The notes: generated from the letters alone by a model not told the origin. Numbered from the stretch's first letter, positions 18,965 to 28,349 are shown. The stretch is 64,000 nucleotides of DNA from Cohnella sp. WQ 127256 (GCF_024519285.1 NZ_JAMZCY010000004.1:62001-126000); one strand, 5' to 3'. Numbers and translations are program-made.

Positions 18965-20188
18965 TTATCTTTTGATTATTGTAGCTAGCTGCTCCATCTG
19001 ATCTAAGCCACTTTCTTTTAACTTACTCAGTATTCTAGTTGTGAATGGCTCGTCTCTTTCATTGTTCTTCGTATAACTATAAATAAGCCTTATTGCAATT
19101 TCATTCGTCAATCCTCCAGTAAATGAGCCAAGTCCGGATAAATGTGTCTGAATGAAAAAGCAATGTAACAATAAAACTTGATACTCTTCTGCCACACTCA
19201 CACAGCGTGTCAATGGGAACAATTTATTAAACACGTAACTCACCGCATAGTTTTCCATAATATACTCATGCTCATCCAAGTATGCACCTAAGTATTGATC
19301 ATTTGCTTCTCTCATCATTTTAATAACATTTTCGGGGTCCGCATTATTCGTATAATTTAAACCCTCTAAACTATTAATAAAACACTCGTGATAGTTCTGA
19401 TTCCCAATCCCGTACTCAATCTTATCTTTTACAAACTCATTAAACAGAACTAACTTGGAAGTCCATTGAATTGGAATAACCGTCAAATATTCCTTAAATT
19501 CTCCATTGACAATCGAATGTGTAATATCTTCTATTAACTTTGGGATCCGATTCAATTTACCCTGATTGACTATACTATTTAACTCATAAGAAAACAGCCC
19601 TAGCAATATTAGCCGGTCCTCAAAAGAATAGTCCCTATTCTGAAGGGTTTGAATGGTAAATACCCGAATAGGCCAGAAATAGGTAGAGAGTGTCTCTGTT
19701 TCGTTAGTTATATTATCAATCTTACCTCCCAAAAAAAGTTTCGTATCCACTTCGGCTTCAACAAACTGTATCCCATTTTCGTTCAGTAGCGCTATACGTG
19801 CAGCTTCAGGACAGCCCAAATCAAAAGACAATTCGTGCTTACCATTGACTTCATTAAGAGTCCTTGGAAAAGTCGTGCAGATAGTCGGTAAATAATCCTC
19901 GCCCAGCTCCGCTTGAATCGAACAAAGCTTAGTTTCAGTTAACATAGGACAAAGGCCATCATCTAACATTCGAATAGTGCCATACCAATAACTCTGAATA
20001 TCAATATTCAATGGATTAATGCTATTAATAAATTTATTCGCAACAGGTTCATCAGACAGTTGACTGAACTGTTCATAGATATCCTTTTCCACGAATATTT
20101 TCCATTTACCACAACAAGTATCCTCGCATTTCGATCCTATACAAGTGAATTTTTCCATGTAAGAAGGGACGATTGCTTTATTCTCCAT
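18965..20188 (-). CDS. fliB: Flagellin lysine N-methylase FliB
   Basis: FliB methylates the epsilon-amino groups of lysines in flagellin; Salmonella FliB is an iron-sulphur protein. The 407-aa sequence has the family cysteine cluster near the N-terminus (FTCIGSKCEDTCCGKWKI) plus further conserved cysteines (LCPMLTETKLCSIQ; CTTFPRT; LGCPEAAR) that can hold the cluster. AGGGTGG before ATG 20188 decides the start; an 18-codon upstream extension is rejected. A weak promoter (TTGTCG-N17-TATATC) lies upstream. It heads the fliB-GT-fusion operon beside the flagellar genes. The neighbouring flagellins are short and lack the D2/D3 domains that FliB modifies in Salmonella. Confidence 0.88.
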   Translation of the reverse strand: MENKAIVPSYMEKFTCIGSKCEDTCCGKWKIFVEKDIYEQFSQLSDEPVANKFINSINPLNIDIQSYWYGTIRMLDDGLCPMLTETKLCSIQAELGEDYLPTICTTFPRTLNEVNGKHELSFDLGCPEAARIALLNENGIQFVEAEVDTKLFLGGKIDNITNETETLSTYFWPIRVFTIQTLQNRDYSFEDRLILLGLFSYELNSIVNQGKLNRIPKLIEDITHSIVNGEFKEYLTVIPIQWTSKLVLFNEFVKDKIEYGIGNQNYHECFINSLEGLNYTNNADPENVIKMMREANDQYLGAYLDEHEYIMENYAVSYVFNKLFPLTRCVSVAEEYQVLLLHCFFIQTHLSGLGSFTGGLTNEIAIRLIYSYTKNNERDEPFTTRILSKLKESGLDQMEQLATIIKR

Positions 20189-20294
20189 ACTGTATCCCAC
20201 CCTTATAATCTCTGATATAATCCATATAACATACATCGACAAATTGTATGCTTAATTGAAGTAATTGTAGACACTATTTCTCAAGGGGTTAACT

Positions 20295-22166
20295 ATGATG
20301 ACACCTTCTATAAGCTTGTGCATGATCGTCAAAAATGAAGCTAAAAGTCTAGAAAAATGTTTACAAAGTGTCACTTCTATTGTTAATGAAATCATCATAA
20401 TAGATACCGGCTCCACCGATGATACCAAACTAATTGCATCCCATTTCACGTCTCAAATTTATAATCTGGAGTGGACGCAGGATTTTGCAGCAGCACGTAA
20501 TGCATCCATAGCAAAAGCTACAAGTGAATGGATTCTTATTCTTGATGCCGATGAGTATCTAGATTCTGGGAAATTACCACTTCTTAAATACTTCCTACAT
20601 AATCATAAAAGTAAAGAACCAACCGGGGTCATTCTACCTATCTATAATTTTGTCGGAAACCTTAGTTCAGGTAAAGTATCCCAATCCAAAGCAATGCGCT
20701 TATTCACTAGGCATCCTGATCTGTCATTTATCCGCCCGATCCACGAACAACTACAATCCAGCACAGGCTCATTAATTGAATTAGAATTAGAGATGCCAAT
20801 CTACCACACAGGATACACCGCGGAAACTATCGAGTATAAACAAAAAATAAAACGGAATGAAGCGATATACGAACAAATACGTAAACACGGCCAGTTTACT
20901 CCTTACGATTCTTTTACACTCGGTAACGAATACTTAGCCCAAGATCGATATCAAGAAGCACTTTCCTGTTATATTGAAGCGGAGCAGTTCACAGAGTATA
21001 ACAAATCATGGTTCCCTCTCAGCATAGGCAACCGAATCAACTGTTTAATGAACCTTCATAAATATACTGAAGCATTTGAACAGATCAAACTCGCGAAATA
21101 TAGGTGGTCTGATGTATGCGACTTCTATTGGTTAGAAGGATATTTGTTTGCTCAGTTAGGTATGGATAACGAAGCTATTAAGTCTTTACACCATTGTATC
21201 CAGATCGCTGAGAAGAAGTCAGCTCAGCCTACTTATCTAATAAGTCCGAACTATGGTAGCACGTTACCTCTGCAACAACTGTATATTATTTACTCGAGAC
21301 TTTTCGATTCGCAGAAAGCGGTTTTCTATCTAACCAAGCTATGCTACGCAAGTCCAAATAATCAAACCGCATTCCTTCGGCTTATCAAACTTATTGCGAC
21401 AACAACTGAGCAAAGCGATCAATTAGAGACATTCATACATTCTATGTATCCCAATCCAACACCCAGTCAATTAACGATGATTCTAGATACTTATATTCAA
21501 TTAGGTAATAAAACTGCCTCTAAACTTTACTGGGAACGCTGCAACAATATAAACATCGAGCTATCACATGAGATCATATTGAAATATTCCATACTACAAA
21601 AGGACGGAGCGCTTCTTCAACAAACAATTGCTGGGTTACCTGATAAACATAACGCAATATGGGATATCCCGATATATCATGCCGCCTTGGTATATCCTCA
21701 ATACGAATCCCAACTATTAGCACATCTATCACCAGAATTTAATATTGACTCAGCTAACATTGTCTCCATTTGTTTAGAGCTATTCCGCACCGGAAACTAC
21801 GATCAATATGATACATTCATTGGGAGACATGAAGAACATTTCGAAGAAGTTGCGAATGAATTAGCGAATATCTTCTTTGCAGATCGCCAGTATGAACTGG
21901 CACTAGATTACTACTCACTTATGCTTAAACGCGGAGCGCTAACTTGTCAAGGTTATGAGAATCTAGCTCGTCTTTACATAATGCAAGATGAGATGGCTGA
22001 GGGCATAGCATTTGCTGAAGAGGCACTAGAACTATCCCCAGAACGAATCGATCTATCGATGCTGTTGCTGCTGAATATGAGTGAGTCTTCGCGTAAACTA
22101 GACATTAAATCTAATTTACTGTTACGTTTTCCTGGTCTTCAACATTTTCCTGTTTCTCCACTGTAA
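20295..22166 (+). CDS. GT2 glycosyltransferase with TPR repeats (copy A)
   Basis: A 623-aa protein. The N-terminal ~230 residues are a GT2 domain: SLCMIVKNEAKSLEKCLQSV, IIDTGSTDDT, DFAAARNASI and WILILDADEYLD (DXD metal site), then HEQLQSSTG. From about 230 to 610 come TPR-like helical repeats (DSFTLGNEYLAQDRYQEALS; ELALDYYSLMLKRG). AAGGGG lies 6 nt before the ATG. It is on the plus strand, divergent from fliB (106 bp apart), and is followed by a paralog 60 bp downstream. GT2-TPR proteins of this type are common beside flagellin genes in Paenibacillus-like genomes and are likely flagellin glycosyltransferases (inference). Confidence 0.87.
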   Translation: MMTPSISLCMIVKNEAKSLEKCLQSVTSIVNEIIIIDTGSTDDTKLIASHFTSQIYNLEWTQDFAAARNASIAKATSEWILILDADEYLDSGKLPLLKYFLHNHKSKEPTGVILPIYNFVGNLSSGKVSQSKAMRLFTRHPDLSFIRPIHEQLQSSTGSLIELELEMPIYHTGYTAETIEYKQKIKRNEAIYEQIRKHGQFTPYDSFTLGNEYLAQDRYQEALSCYIEAEQFTEYNKSWFPLSIGNRINCLMNLHKYTEAFEQIKLAKYRWSDVCDFYWLEGYLFAQLGMDNEAIKSLHHCIQIAEKKSAQPTYLISPNYGSTLPLQQLYIIYSRLFDSQKAVFYLTKLCYASPNNQTAFLRLIKLIATTTEQSDQLETFIHSMYPNPTPSQLTMILDTYIQLGNKTASKLYWERCNNINIELSHEIILKYSILQKDGALLQQTIAGLPDKHNAIWDIPIYHAALVYPQYESQLLAHLSPEFNIDSANIVSICLELFRTGNYDQYDTFIGRHEEHFEEVANELANIFFADRQYELALDYYSLMLKRGALTCQGYENLARLYIMQDEMAEGIAFAEEALELSPERIDLSMLLLLNMSESSRKLDIKSNLLLRFPGLQHFPVSPL

Positions 22167-22226
22167 ATGATGCCAAGTTAGATGCCGATATTACTTAGAA
22201 GAACATACTTATTTGCAGGAGGAATT

Positions 22227-24188
22227 ATGGACAAGCTGTTATCCCTTTGTATGATTGTTAAGAATGAAGAAAAAGTACTTGCCCGCTGTCTGGAGAGCGT
22301 ACAAGGCTTTGTCGATGAAATCATTGTTGTTGATACTGGATCGACAGATCAGACCAAAGCTATTGCTTTGCAATATACCGATCATATTTACGATTTCGAA
22401 TGGATTAACGATTTCTCCGCTGCCAAAAATGAAGCTATTCGTAGAGCTACTTCACAGTGGATTTTGGTCCTTGATGCTGATGAATATTTGGATACAGATC
22501 AGAAAGATGAACTTAGAACCTTTTTGTCCAAAACCGACTCCGATCTACCCATCGGGTATGTATTACCTATTTATAACTTTATAGAAACTATTCAATCAGG
22601 CAAGTTTCTTGAGTCAACGGCCGTACGTTTATTTCCTAATAGCCCTAATCTCTATTTTGAACGACCCATTCATGAACAACTCGTTTATCGAAATGGCGAG
22701 ATTATAAACAAGAATTATCCTCTAACCTTATTTCACACCGGATATTTAGCAGAAACACAACTGGAAAAAGAAAAGTCTTCTCGGAATCTCAATATTTTTA
22801 AGGATTTGAAATCTTCCAAAAATTTTACCGAATACGATTATTTCACATTAGGCAATGAGTACTTAGGCATAAAAGATTACAAGAAAGCTCTATATTACTA
22901 TGAGCGAGCATTAACCAAAAATGCAGAAACGCTAACGATCTTTCCCTTCTGTCGATACCAAATTGTGCTTACACTTATTGATTTACGACGCTATAAAGAC
23001 GCTCTAACCTACATTGAAGATAATATAAAAAGATGGCCACAGCACCCCGACTACTACAGTATAAAAGCTTCCGTATATGAAAATTTGGGACTTTACGAAG
23101 AATCTATCGATTACTATCTCACAGCCATTCAGAAAGCCGAAGATTATAAAGGTAAGGATGATCGATTTTGGCTCATTACTCCTACCTTGGGGACACACAC
23201 GCCCTTAAGCAGTCTCGTTAGATTATATCAAAGGGCACAGAACATCCCGCAAGCGGTATATTATTTAACTAAACTTGTTAATCTGAATGATAATGATCAC
23301 TTATCATTGTTCCGACTATTAAATTTGTTAATACAAAATGAATCTACTCCATCTATTCTAACTTTCTTAGGAAAAATATTTAATTTCGAACTTCCACAGC
23401 ATTTGAACAAACTTCTTCATGTCAGTCTCCTTCTTGGTCATAAGGAACTTTGTCAATTCTTCTATCAGGAATGTGCTAAACATAATATAGCGTTACAACC
23501 TTATCAGGTTTTATATTATGCAGTTATTTTCAATGATCAGGAAAGATTCAATAAGATTCTAACCGATAACAAGGAACTTACGAACTCGGGTCAAGTAAAT
23601 AAACTGCTCTTTTACGCAGCCATTCTGTGGCAAGACAATACGTATGGTCATTACTTGTCGGAATCCTCCAATGAAGATGATCTATCTCTGCTATTACTCC
23701 AGAATATATTTAATACTCTATTCGATTCACACGAATCGGATGAAGAAATTATATTTGATATCAACTTTATCGTCACTTTGCTTATCGATCTATTTAAAAT
23801 GGGTTATTACGATTCCTATGACTGGCTCATTCAACAATACCCTCTATACTTTAATATTCTTGCTAATTTGCTGGGAGACTACTTCTACAATCATAATCAG
23901 ATTCAGTTAGCGGTGGACTATTACTCTCTACTTCTAAAGAATAACCAATTAAGCGGCCCTGGTTATTATCATCTATCTTTAATTTATTTGAATCAAGGAG
24001 AAACTACTGAAGGGTTATCGTATTTGCAAACAGCGATCGAACGCTGCCCTGAGCAAGCAACATGGTATATACTCTATGCGAATTACAGTCCTTCATCCGC
24101 TCATAGAGATACAATATTGCAAAAATACCGAAATGAATTTCACCAATATTGTCAAATCGAAGTTATTCAACAGAAAATAAAGAGCTAA
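22227..24188 (+). CDS. GT2 glycosyltransferase with TPR repeats (copy B)
   Basis: A 653-aa paralog of the preceding gene with the same plan: SLCMIVKNEEKVLARCLESV, VVDTGSTDQT, DFSAAKNEAI, WILVLDADEYLDT, HEQLVYRNG, then long TPR-like helical repeats (TLGNEYLGIKDYKKALYYYE) to the end. AGGAGG 4 nt before ATG 22227 decides the start; an ATG 15 codons up has no site. Its final codons form half of the palindrome at 24168-24218 shared with the convergent fliT. Base composition is lower in GC than the housekeeping genes, suggesting acquisition as part of the island. Confidence 0.87.
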   Translation: MDKLLSLCMIVKNEEKVLARCLESVQGFVDEIIVVDTGSTDQTKAIALQYTDHIYDFEWINDFSAAKNEAIRRATSQWILVLDADEYLDTDQKDELRTFLSKTDSDLPIGYVLPIYNFIETIQSGKFLESTAVRLFPNSPNLYFERPIHEQLVYRNGEIINKNYPLTLFHTGYLAETQLEKEKSSRNLNIFKDLKSSKNFTEYDYFTLGNEYLGIKDYKKALYYYERALTKNAETLTIFPFCRYQIVLTLIDLRRYKDALTYIEDNIKRWPQHPDYYSIKASVYENLGLYEESIDYYLTAIQKAEDYKGKDDRFWLITPTLGTHTPLSSLVRLYQRAQNIPQAVYYLTKLVNLNDNDHLSLFRLLNLLIQNESTPSILTFLGKIFNFELPQHLNKLLHVSLLLGHKELCQFFYQECAKHNIALQPYQVLYYAVIFNDQERFNKILTDNKELTNSGQVNKLLFYAAILWQDNTYGHYLSESSNEDDLSLLLLQNIFNTLFDSHESDEEIIFDINFIVTLLIDLFKMGYYDSYDWLIQQYPLYFNILANLLGDYFYNHNQIQLAVDYYSLLLKNNQLSGPGYYHLSLIYLNQGETTEGLSYLQTAIERCPEQATWYILYANYSPSSAHRDTILQKYRNEFHQYCQIEVIQQKIKS

Positions 24189-24218
24189 GGCTAAGCCTTA
24201 GCTCTTTATTTTCTGTTG
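24168..24218. terminator. Bidirectional terminator shared by convergent GT2-TPR gene and fliT
   Basis: A perfect 25-bp inverted repeat around a single central base (24193). The left arm starts CAACAGAAAATAAAGAGC; the right arm is its exact complement, giving a T-rich tail on both strands. It contains the last codons and stop of both genes. Confidence 0.9.
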
Positions 24219-24574
24219 TCTACAAAGTATCCTTCAGCTTGTGAATACGCTTGATGATAAGCAGTCTTCATTCGGTTACCCTCTTGCACTTTATTCATTT
24301 GAGAAGTGATAAAGTCTTTAAAAGCTCTTAATTTCATATTGACCTGCATTTCAGTATCATAGGCCATACGTATCAATCTCTGATTATTCACATTCTTTTT
24401 ATCCGTTAAAGACATTAGTTCTTCTATTCGGTGTTTTAATTCCTCTTGAGCAAGTTGAAGCTGCTCTAGCATTGTAATATCATTTTCCATTTCTAAATCC
24501 AAAGTAATGATTTGTTCTGAGATGGCAACAAAGTGCTGCAGGGATACTTCGAGATCTATATCAACCTGGCTCAT
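24206..24574 (-). CDS. fliT: FliT-like flagellar export chaperone
   Basis: A 122-aa, almost wholly helical, charged protein (LEMENDITMLEQLQLAQEEL) with little sequence identity to recognise directly. The assignment rests on size, coiled-coil character and position: it overlaps fliS by 4 bp (ATGA), exactly where fliT follows fliS in Bacillus. FliT-type proteins chaperone the filament cap FliD. Its C-terminal codons lie in the shared terminator palindrome. Confidence 0.65.
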   Translation of the reverse strand: MSQVDIDLEVSLQHFVAISEQIITLDLEMENDITMLEQLQLAQEELKHRIEELMSLTDKKNVNNQRLIRMAYDTEMQVNMKLRAFKDFITSQMNKVQEGNRMKTAYHQAYSQAEGYFVDNRK

Positions 24575-24960
24575 ATCTGTGCCTTAGTTGCCGCGTGATA
24601 TTGTTTCATAGATTGAACCCAAGTATCTCTTAAATCCGTCATAAGCTCGATACACTCCGTTAAGCTGTCCGTATCCAACTTCATATTTGCCACAAACAAT
24701 TTATTGTTCATATATTCGTACAGTGAATTTAATCCAAGAGAAATTTCATATTGTTTATCCAAAGTAAATGAAAGCTCATTAATAATATCCGTTGCTCTTT
24801 TGATATTATAATTTTTCGCTTCAAAGTTATCATTTTGTATAGCATTCAATGCTTGCTTCATAAATTTGATACAGCCATTGAATAGTAACGTAGTCAATTC
24901 CCATGATGATGCAGTATTAACTTGCATTCGGAGATATGTGTCTTGGGCTTGTTGATTCAT
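24571..24960 (-). CDS. fliS: Flagellin export chaperone FliS
   Basis: FliS binds the C-terminus of unexported flagellin, prevents premature polymerisation and, in Bacillus, enhances FliW-CsrA control. The 129-aa protein has the family features YLRMQVNTASSWELTTLLFNG, IKFMKQALNAI and NIKRATDIINEL, with a LDKQYEISLGLNSLYEYMN helix. It lies 8 bp after flaG and overlaps fliT by 4 bp. Confidence 0.95.
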   Translation of the reverse strand: MNQQAQDTYLRMQVNTASSWELTTLLFNGCIKFMKQALNAIQNDNFEAKNYNIKRATDIINELSFTLDKQYEISLGLNSLYEYMNNKLFVANMKLDTDSLTECIELMTDLRDTWVQSMKQYHAATKAQI

Positions 24961-24968
24961 ATCAAGAT

Positions 24969-25349
24969 TTACCTCTTTTCATCAATATTCAATCCGATAA
25001 GCTCTTGAAGCTTTGCCATTAAATCCAGAAATTTTTCATTCGGAATTTCACGGACTATCTCGTTGCTAGTTTGATCAATTACTTTGATCATAAGTTCACC
25101 TGTCTTCGAATGAACACTATACTCACACCGACGTTCCATACCCGATAAAGCTCTATTAGCTTTCTCAAGAGCATTAAGGACGGCCTGATCTGACACACTC
25201 AACTCAAACTTATCCTTTTTAAGTAATTCGGATGCTGACTGGTTAGAATTTCTAGGTGTTGATACTGCTACTGTGCTGACTTCACTTAGCTGCGAAATGT
25301 TACTAAACTCAGGAGATTTTAAGCTTGATGATATCGCTCTAACATCCAT
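24969..25349 (-). CDS. flaG: FlaG family protein
   Basis: A 126-aa protein; the C-terminal ~60 residues are the FlaG domain (YSVHSKTGELMIKVIDQTS, EIVREIPNEKFLDLMAKLQE). FlaG proteins influence filament length, but the mechanism is unclear. In B. subtilis the homolog yvyC lies before fliD; here it lies after fliD (28 bp) and before fliS (8 bp), a small rearrangement. GAGGGG precedes the ATG. Confidence 0.92.
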   Translation of the reverse strand: MDVRAISSSLKSPEFSNISQLSEVSTVAVSTPRNSNQSASELLKKDKFELSVSDQAVLNALEKANRALSGMERRCEYSVHSKTGELMIKVIDQTSNEIVREIPNEKFLDLMAKLQELIGLNIDEKR

Positions 25350-25377
25350 AGTTTCTGATTCCCCTCTTCGCCTATTA

Positions 25378-27162
25378 TTATTGCTGGTTAAGCCAAGCCA
25401 GTACAGAATTACTCTTCCCTATAGCCGTATCCATTGTGGAAAACATTTTGTAATAATTAGTTTCTTTTTTTGAAAGCTTAACATCAAAATCCGCAATTCT
25501 TTGGTTCAATTTACCGATTAAGAGACCTATGTCGGTCGAGGCACTTTCTACAGGTACGCCTGCTCCTCCTGCCTTCTTGACTAGTGCGTCCATAGTCTTG
25601 TTCGCTTGTTCATACATTTTCTGGGCAATGCCATCCGGTTGGTTTGAGAACACCGCAGCAACATTAGCAGGATCTTCAGTCAATGCTTTACGAAGTTCAG
25701 TTTCATCTATAACTAGCTTTCCCGCATCTTGAGGGTTCTTACTATCGTATGGCTTGGTAGAAATGCCTACTTTAAATAGGGCGTTGTAGTCGGAAGAAGC
25801 CGAACCTACTGATGATATTACAATATTTCTGAATTCACTTATTCCTGATTTTAGAATGTCGTCATTGCGCAGGAGCCCACTCTTTGCTTTTTCCTCCCAT
25901 ATTTTAATTTCCGATTCTTCCATATCTTTTTTCTGAGCATCCGTTAATGGTGTATAACTTCTGAACTTCGCCTCTTTCACTCGTTGATTTAATATGTCGA
26001 GCATCTCGTTATATTTCGTTACAAAATCTTTAACTTTATTAACAGTACTCTCTATATCTTTAGATACCGAAACGGAAACTGCTATAGCTGTCGTTTGTTT
26101 GAGGTTATACGTTACACCATTAGAAATGAATGTATTGCTATTTCGATACGATTGTACACCATCAATCGTAACATTGGCATCCGTTCCAGCTACAGAAGCA
26201 GCAGATAAGTTCGCTGCTGCAAGGAAGTTGCCACTACCAGCTTGCAAATTTATTACCGCAGTGCTTCCCGTATCCTTAGTGCTAAACGTAAATTTATCAG
26301 AAACACTGTCGAAATTCATAGTAACTCCAACATCTGAATTATTCACATTGTTCATTATGGACCTGAGGGTATCCGTAGCAGAATAAGTAAACGTCTTGCC
26401 ATTGATCATAAAATCCCCAAAATTTAATTCTGTATTGAACTGGGAGGAAATAGACCCCAGTGTTGCGTCTAAGTTAATCCGATTGGACTGCTTATCTGTA
26501 AACCCAAGATCAGCTAATCCCGTATTACCCACTACGGCCCCCAAGACAACGGTTGGTTCATATGTACCTGCAATCGAAGCATCGTCAATCGACTTAAATT
26601 CTAGGTTTCCTGCGTTCGAAGAAACCGCCAATTTGTTTGTGCCAAACGCGTTGTTTACTTGAGTTTGAATTGCCGCAGCCAACGAAGTCGCATCTAAGGG
26701 ACCACCGGCAGCTAGGGTAATCTTCCGCGTCACCCCACCTAAAGTAACATTAAATTGATCGTTAACTCCAGCAGTTATGGTGGTAGCTGGCGCAGCGCCC
26801 GCCAACACAGAGTTTTTAGAAACGGCTCCTGAACTATTGGTAGTAGCTCCTGTTGCCAAGCTGGTTATTAAAATCGAATGGTTTGCGTTATTAGCAGTTC
26901 CATCAGCACTTACAGTTACAGCATTTTCATTAGATGATTTACCCGAGCTCAGTTTCCAATCACCCGATAGTCGCATGTTGTCGAGAGTAGTTTTGAAACT
27001 AGCCAACTTCGTGTTCACTTCACGATATAAATCTGTTTGCCAGGACAAAGTCATTTTCTTCTGCTTTATCTTATCTAACGGCATCCGTTCAGCTGCCATT
27101 AATTTACTAACCATGCTTTCGATATCGACACCTGAATTGAGCCCCGCGATTCTAGTTACCAT
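25378..27162 (-). CDS. fliD: Flagellar hook-associated protein 2 (filament cap) FliD
   Basis: FliD forms the pentameric cap that folds flagellin at the filament tip. The 594-aa protein begins MVTRIAGLNSGVDIESMVSK, the standard FliD N-terminus, and ends with the helical LLIGKLNQRIADFDVKLSKK and KMFSTMDTAIGKSNSVLAWL. The middle (about 80-380) is Thr/Ser/Ala-rich and beta-stranded, the variable exposed domains. GGGGGTG precedes the ATG, and a sigma-D-like promoter is 30 bp upstream. Confidence 0.96.
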   Translation of the reverse strand: MVTRIAGLNSGVDIESMVSKLMAAERMPLDKIKQKKMTLSWQTDLYREVNTKLASFKTTLDNMRLSGDWKLSSGKSSNENAVTVSADGTANNANHSILITSLATGATTNSSGAVSKNSVLAGAAPATTITAGVNDQFNVTLGGVTRKITLAAGGPLDATSLAAAIQTQVNNAFGTNKLAVSSNAGNLEFKSIDDASIAGTYEPTVVLGAVVGNTGLADLGFTDKQSNRINLDATLGSISSQFNTELNFGDFMINGKTFTYSATDTLRSIMNNVNNSDVGVTMNFDSVSDKFTFSTKDTGSTAVINLQAGSGNFLAAANLSAASVAGTDANVTIDGVQSYRNSNTFISNGVTYNLKQTTAIAVSVSVSKDIESTVNKVKDFVTKYNEMLDILNQRVKEAKFRSYTPLTDAQKKDMEESEIKIWEEKAKSGLLRNDDILKSGISEFRNIVISSVGSASSDYNALFKVGISTKPYDSKNPQDAGKLVIDETELRKALTEDPANVAAVFSNQPDGIAQKMYEQANKTMDALVKKAGGAGVPVESASTDIGLLIGKLNQRIADFDVKLSKKETNYYKMFSTMDTAIGKSNSVLAWLNQQ

Positions 27163-27194
27163 TGTTGCACCCCCGAATTTATTCCTTATCCTAT

Positions 27195-27220
27195 TTATCG
27201 TATATTTTCAATTGTTTTTA
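27195..27220 (-). promoter_or_regulatory. Candidate sigma-D promoter of fliD
   Basis: Minus strand TAAA (27220-27217), 14-bp spacer, TACGATAA, matching six of eight of the GCCGATAA -10 consensus. It is located between the GT2-TPR gene and fliD. Confidence 0.5.
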
Positions 27221-27236
27221 AAGAGCAATCTTCACT

Positions 27237-28283
27237 TTATTTTAATCGCTGCAAAGCAGGTTCATATGCATATTCAGCAGCAAACTGATAACATTGTTGT
27301 GATAAATTCACATTACCCGTAAATTCATAGTATAACCCTAGATTATAAGCTGCTTTAAATGTACCCACACCATAAACAGATGTATACTTCACTGTATCTC
27401 CAATGGCAAGAGCTTGAGAGAAGTTTTGTTCTACCTCTTGCATATCTCCGGAATCCATCGCAAGAAGACCTAGTAGAAAGTATAAATCCGGGAAATCTGT
27501 GTAAACGGATTCAAAGGATTTCAACAGTGTTAACGCTTCTTGTGTATAATTCTGCTCCTTTAAAACATATCCCAGCATAACTAGCATAACTGGAAAATAC
27601 AAGCGATTACGCTGCATCTGATTATAACTTCTCCACAGATATTGTTCTGCTTCTTCCCATTCGTTCAATGAAAAGTATAACTTACCCATTTGGTACAGCA
27701 TATACCCGTCGTCTGGATGCTCTGCCAAATGTGCTTCATACATGGTTTGGTAACGCTCTGCTTTATTCTTGGTCACATATTCCCCTGGCTCATAGCCATA
27801 GTGCAGAACTTCTAATGGTAACATTTCAAAAACCGCTGGTTCACCTGATTCATATATTTGTTCATGTACTCTGCCCTTAAAATAATACGCCGGAACATTA
27901 GGATAAAACCTAACCATCTTATGTTTCTTTATTTCTCCGCTCATTACATTATTAATAATGACACACCCAGCAGCTCGAGGATGACACGACACGAAGCTCT
28001 GGATCTGTTCATCGGTATCTATCGGAAGTACTTCGTCAGCGTCCATAACTAGAATATAATGACCGTTAGCCTTTGAAGTACAAAAGTTCCTTGCTGCTGC
28101 GAAATCATTATCCCATACATAATGATAAGTCTTAGCACCACATTGTTCGGCAATTTCAACTGTAAGATCATCCGACCCTGTATCTACCACAATGATTTCA
28201 TAGTTCTGCGGCACACTCTGCAATGCTCTATGTAAACAGTCAGCTTCATTTTTTACAATTAGACACACGCTTATCAATACCAT
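27237..28283 (-). CDS. GT2 glycosyltransferase with TPR repeats, between flagellin and fliD
   Basis: A 348-aa protein. Residues 1-~185 are GT2: MVLISVCLIVKNEADCLHRA, VVDTGSDDLT, NDFAAARNFC and ILVMDADEVLP (DXD), then GRVHEQIYESG. Residues ~190-348 are TPR-like (YMLYQMGKLYFSLNEWEEAE; AAYNLGLYYEFTGNVNLSQQ). It is a shorter relative of the two plus-strand copies. GAGGTG precedes the ATG. It sits 66 bp after the first flagellin and its terminator, the position of flagellin glycosyltransferase genes in many Paenibacillus-type genomes. Flagellin is therefore the likely acceptor (inference). Confidence 0.87.
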   Translation of the reverse strand: MVLISVCLIVKNEADCLHRALQSVPQNYEIIVVDTGSDDLTVEIAEQCGAKTYHYVWDNDFAAARNFCTSKANGHYILVMDADEVLPIDTDEQIQSFVSCHPRAAGCVIINNVMSGEIKKHKMVRFYPNVPAYYFKGRVHEQIYESGEPAVFEMLPLEVLHYGYEPGEYVTKNKAERYQTMYEAHLAEHPDDGYMLYQMGKLYFSLNEWEEAEQYLWRSYNQMQRNRLYFPVMLVMLGYVLKEQNYTQEALTLLKSFESVYTDFPDLYFLLGLLAMDSGDMQEVEQNFSQALAIGDTVKYTSVYGVGTFKAAYNLGLYYEFTGNVNLSQQCYQFAAEYAYEPALQRLK

Positions 28284-28306
28284 AACACCTCGGTAATAAG
28301 AAAGAA

Positions 28307-28325
28307 CCCATTACTGCGTAATGGG
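28307..28325 (-). terminator. Terminator after flagellin copy 1
   Basis: Minus strand CCCATTAC-GCA-GTAATGGG followed by TTCTTTCTT. The same hairpin type follows each flagellin copy. Confidence 0.85.
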
Positions 28326-28349
28326 CCCTTCCTAATTTGTTCTGCGAAA

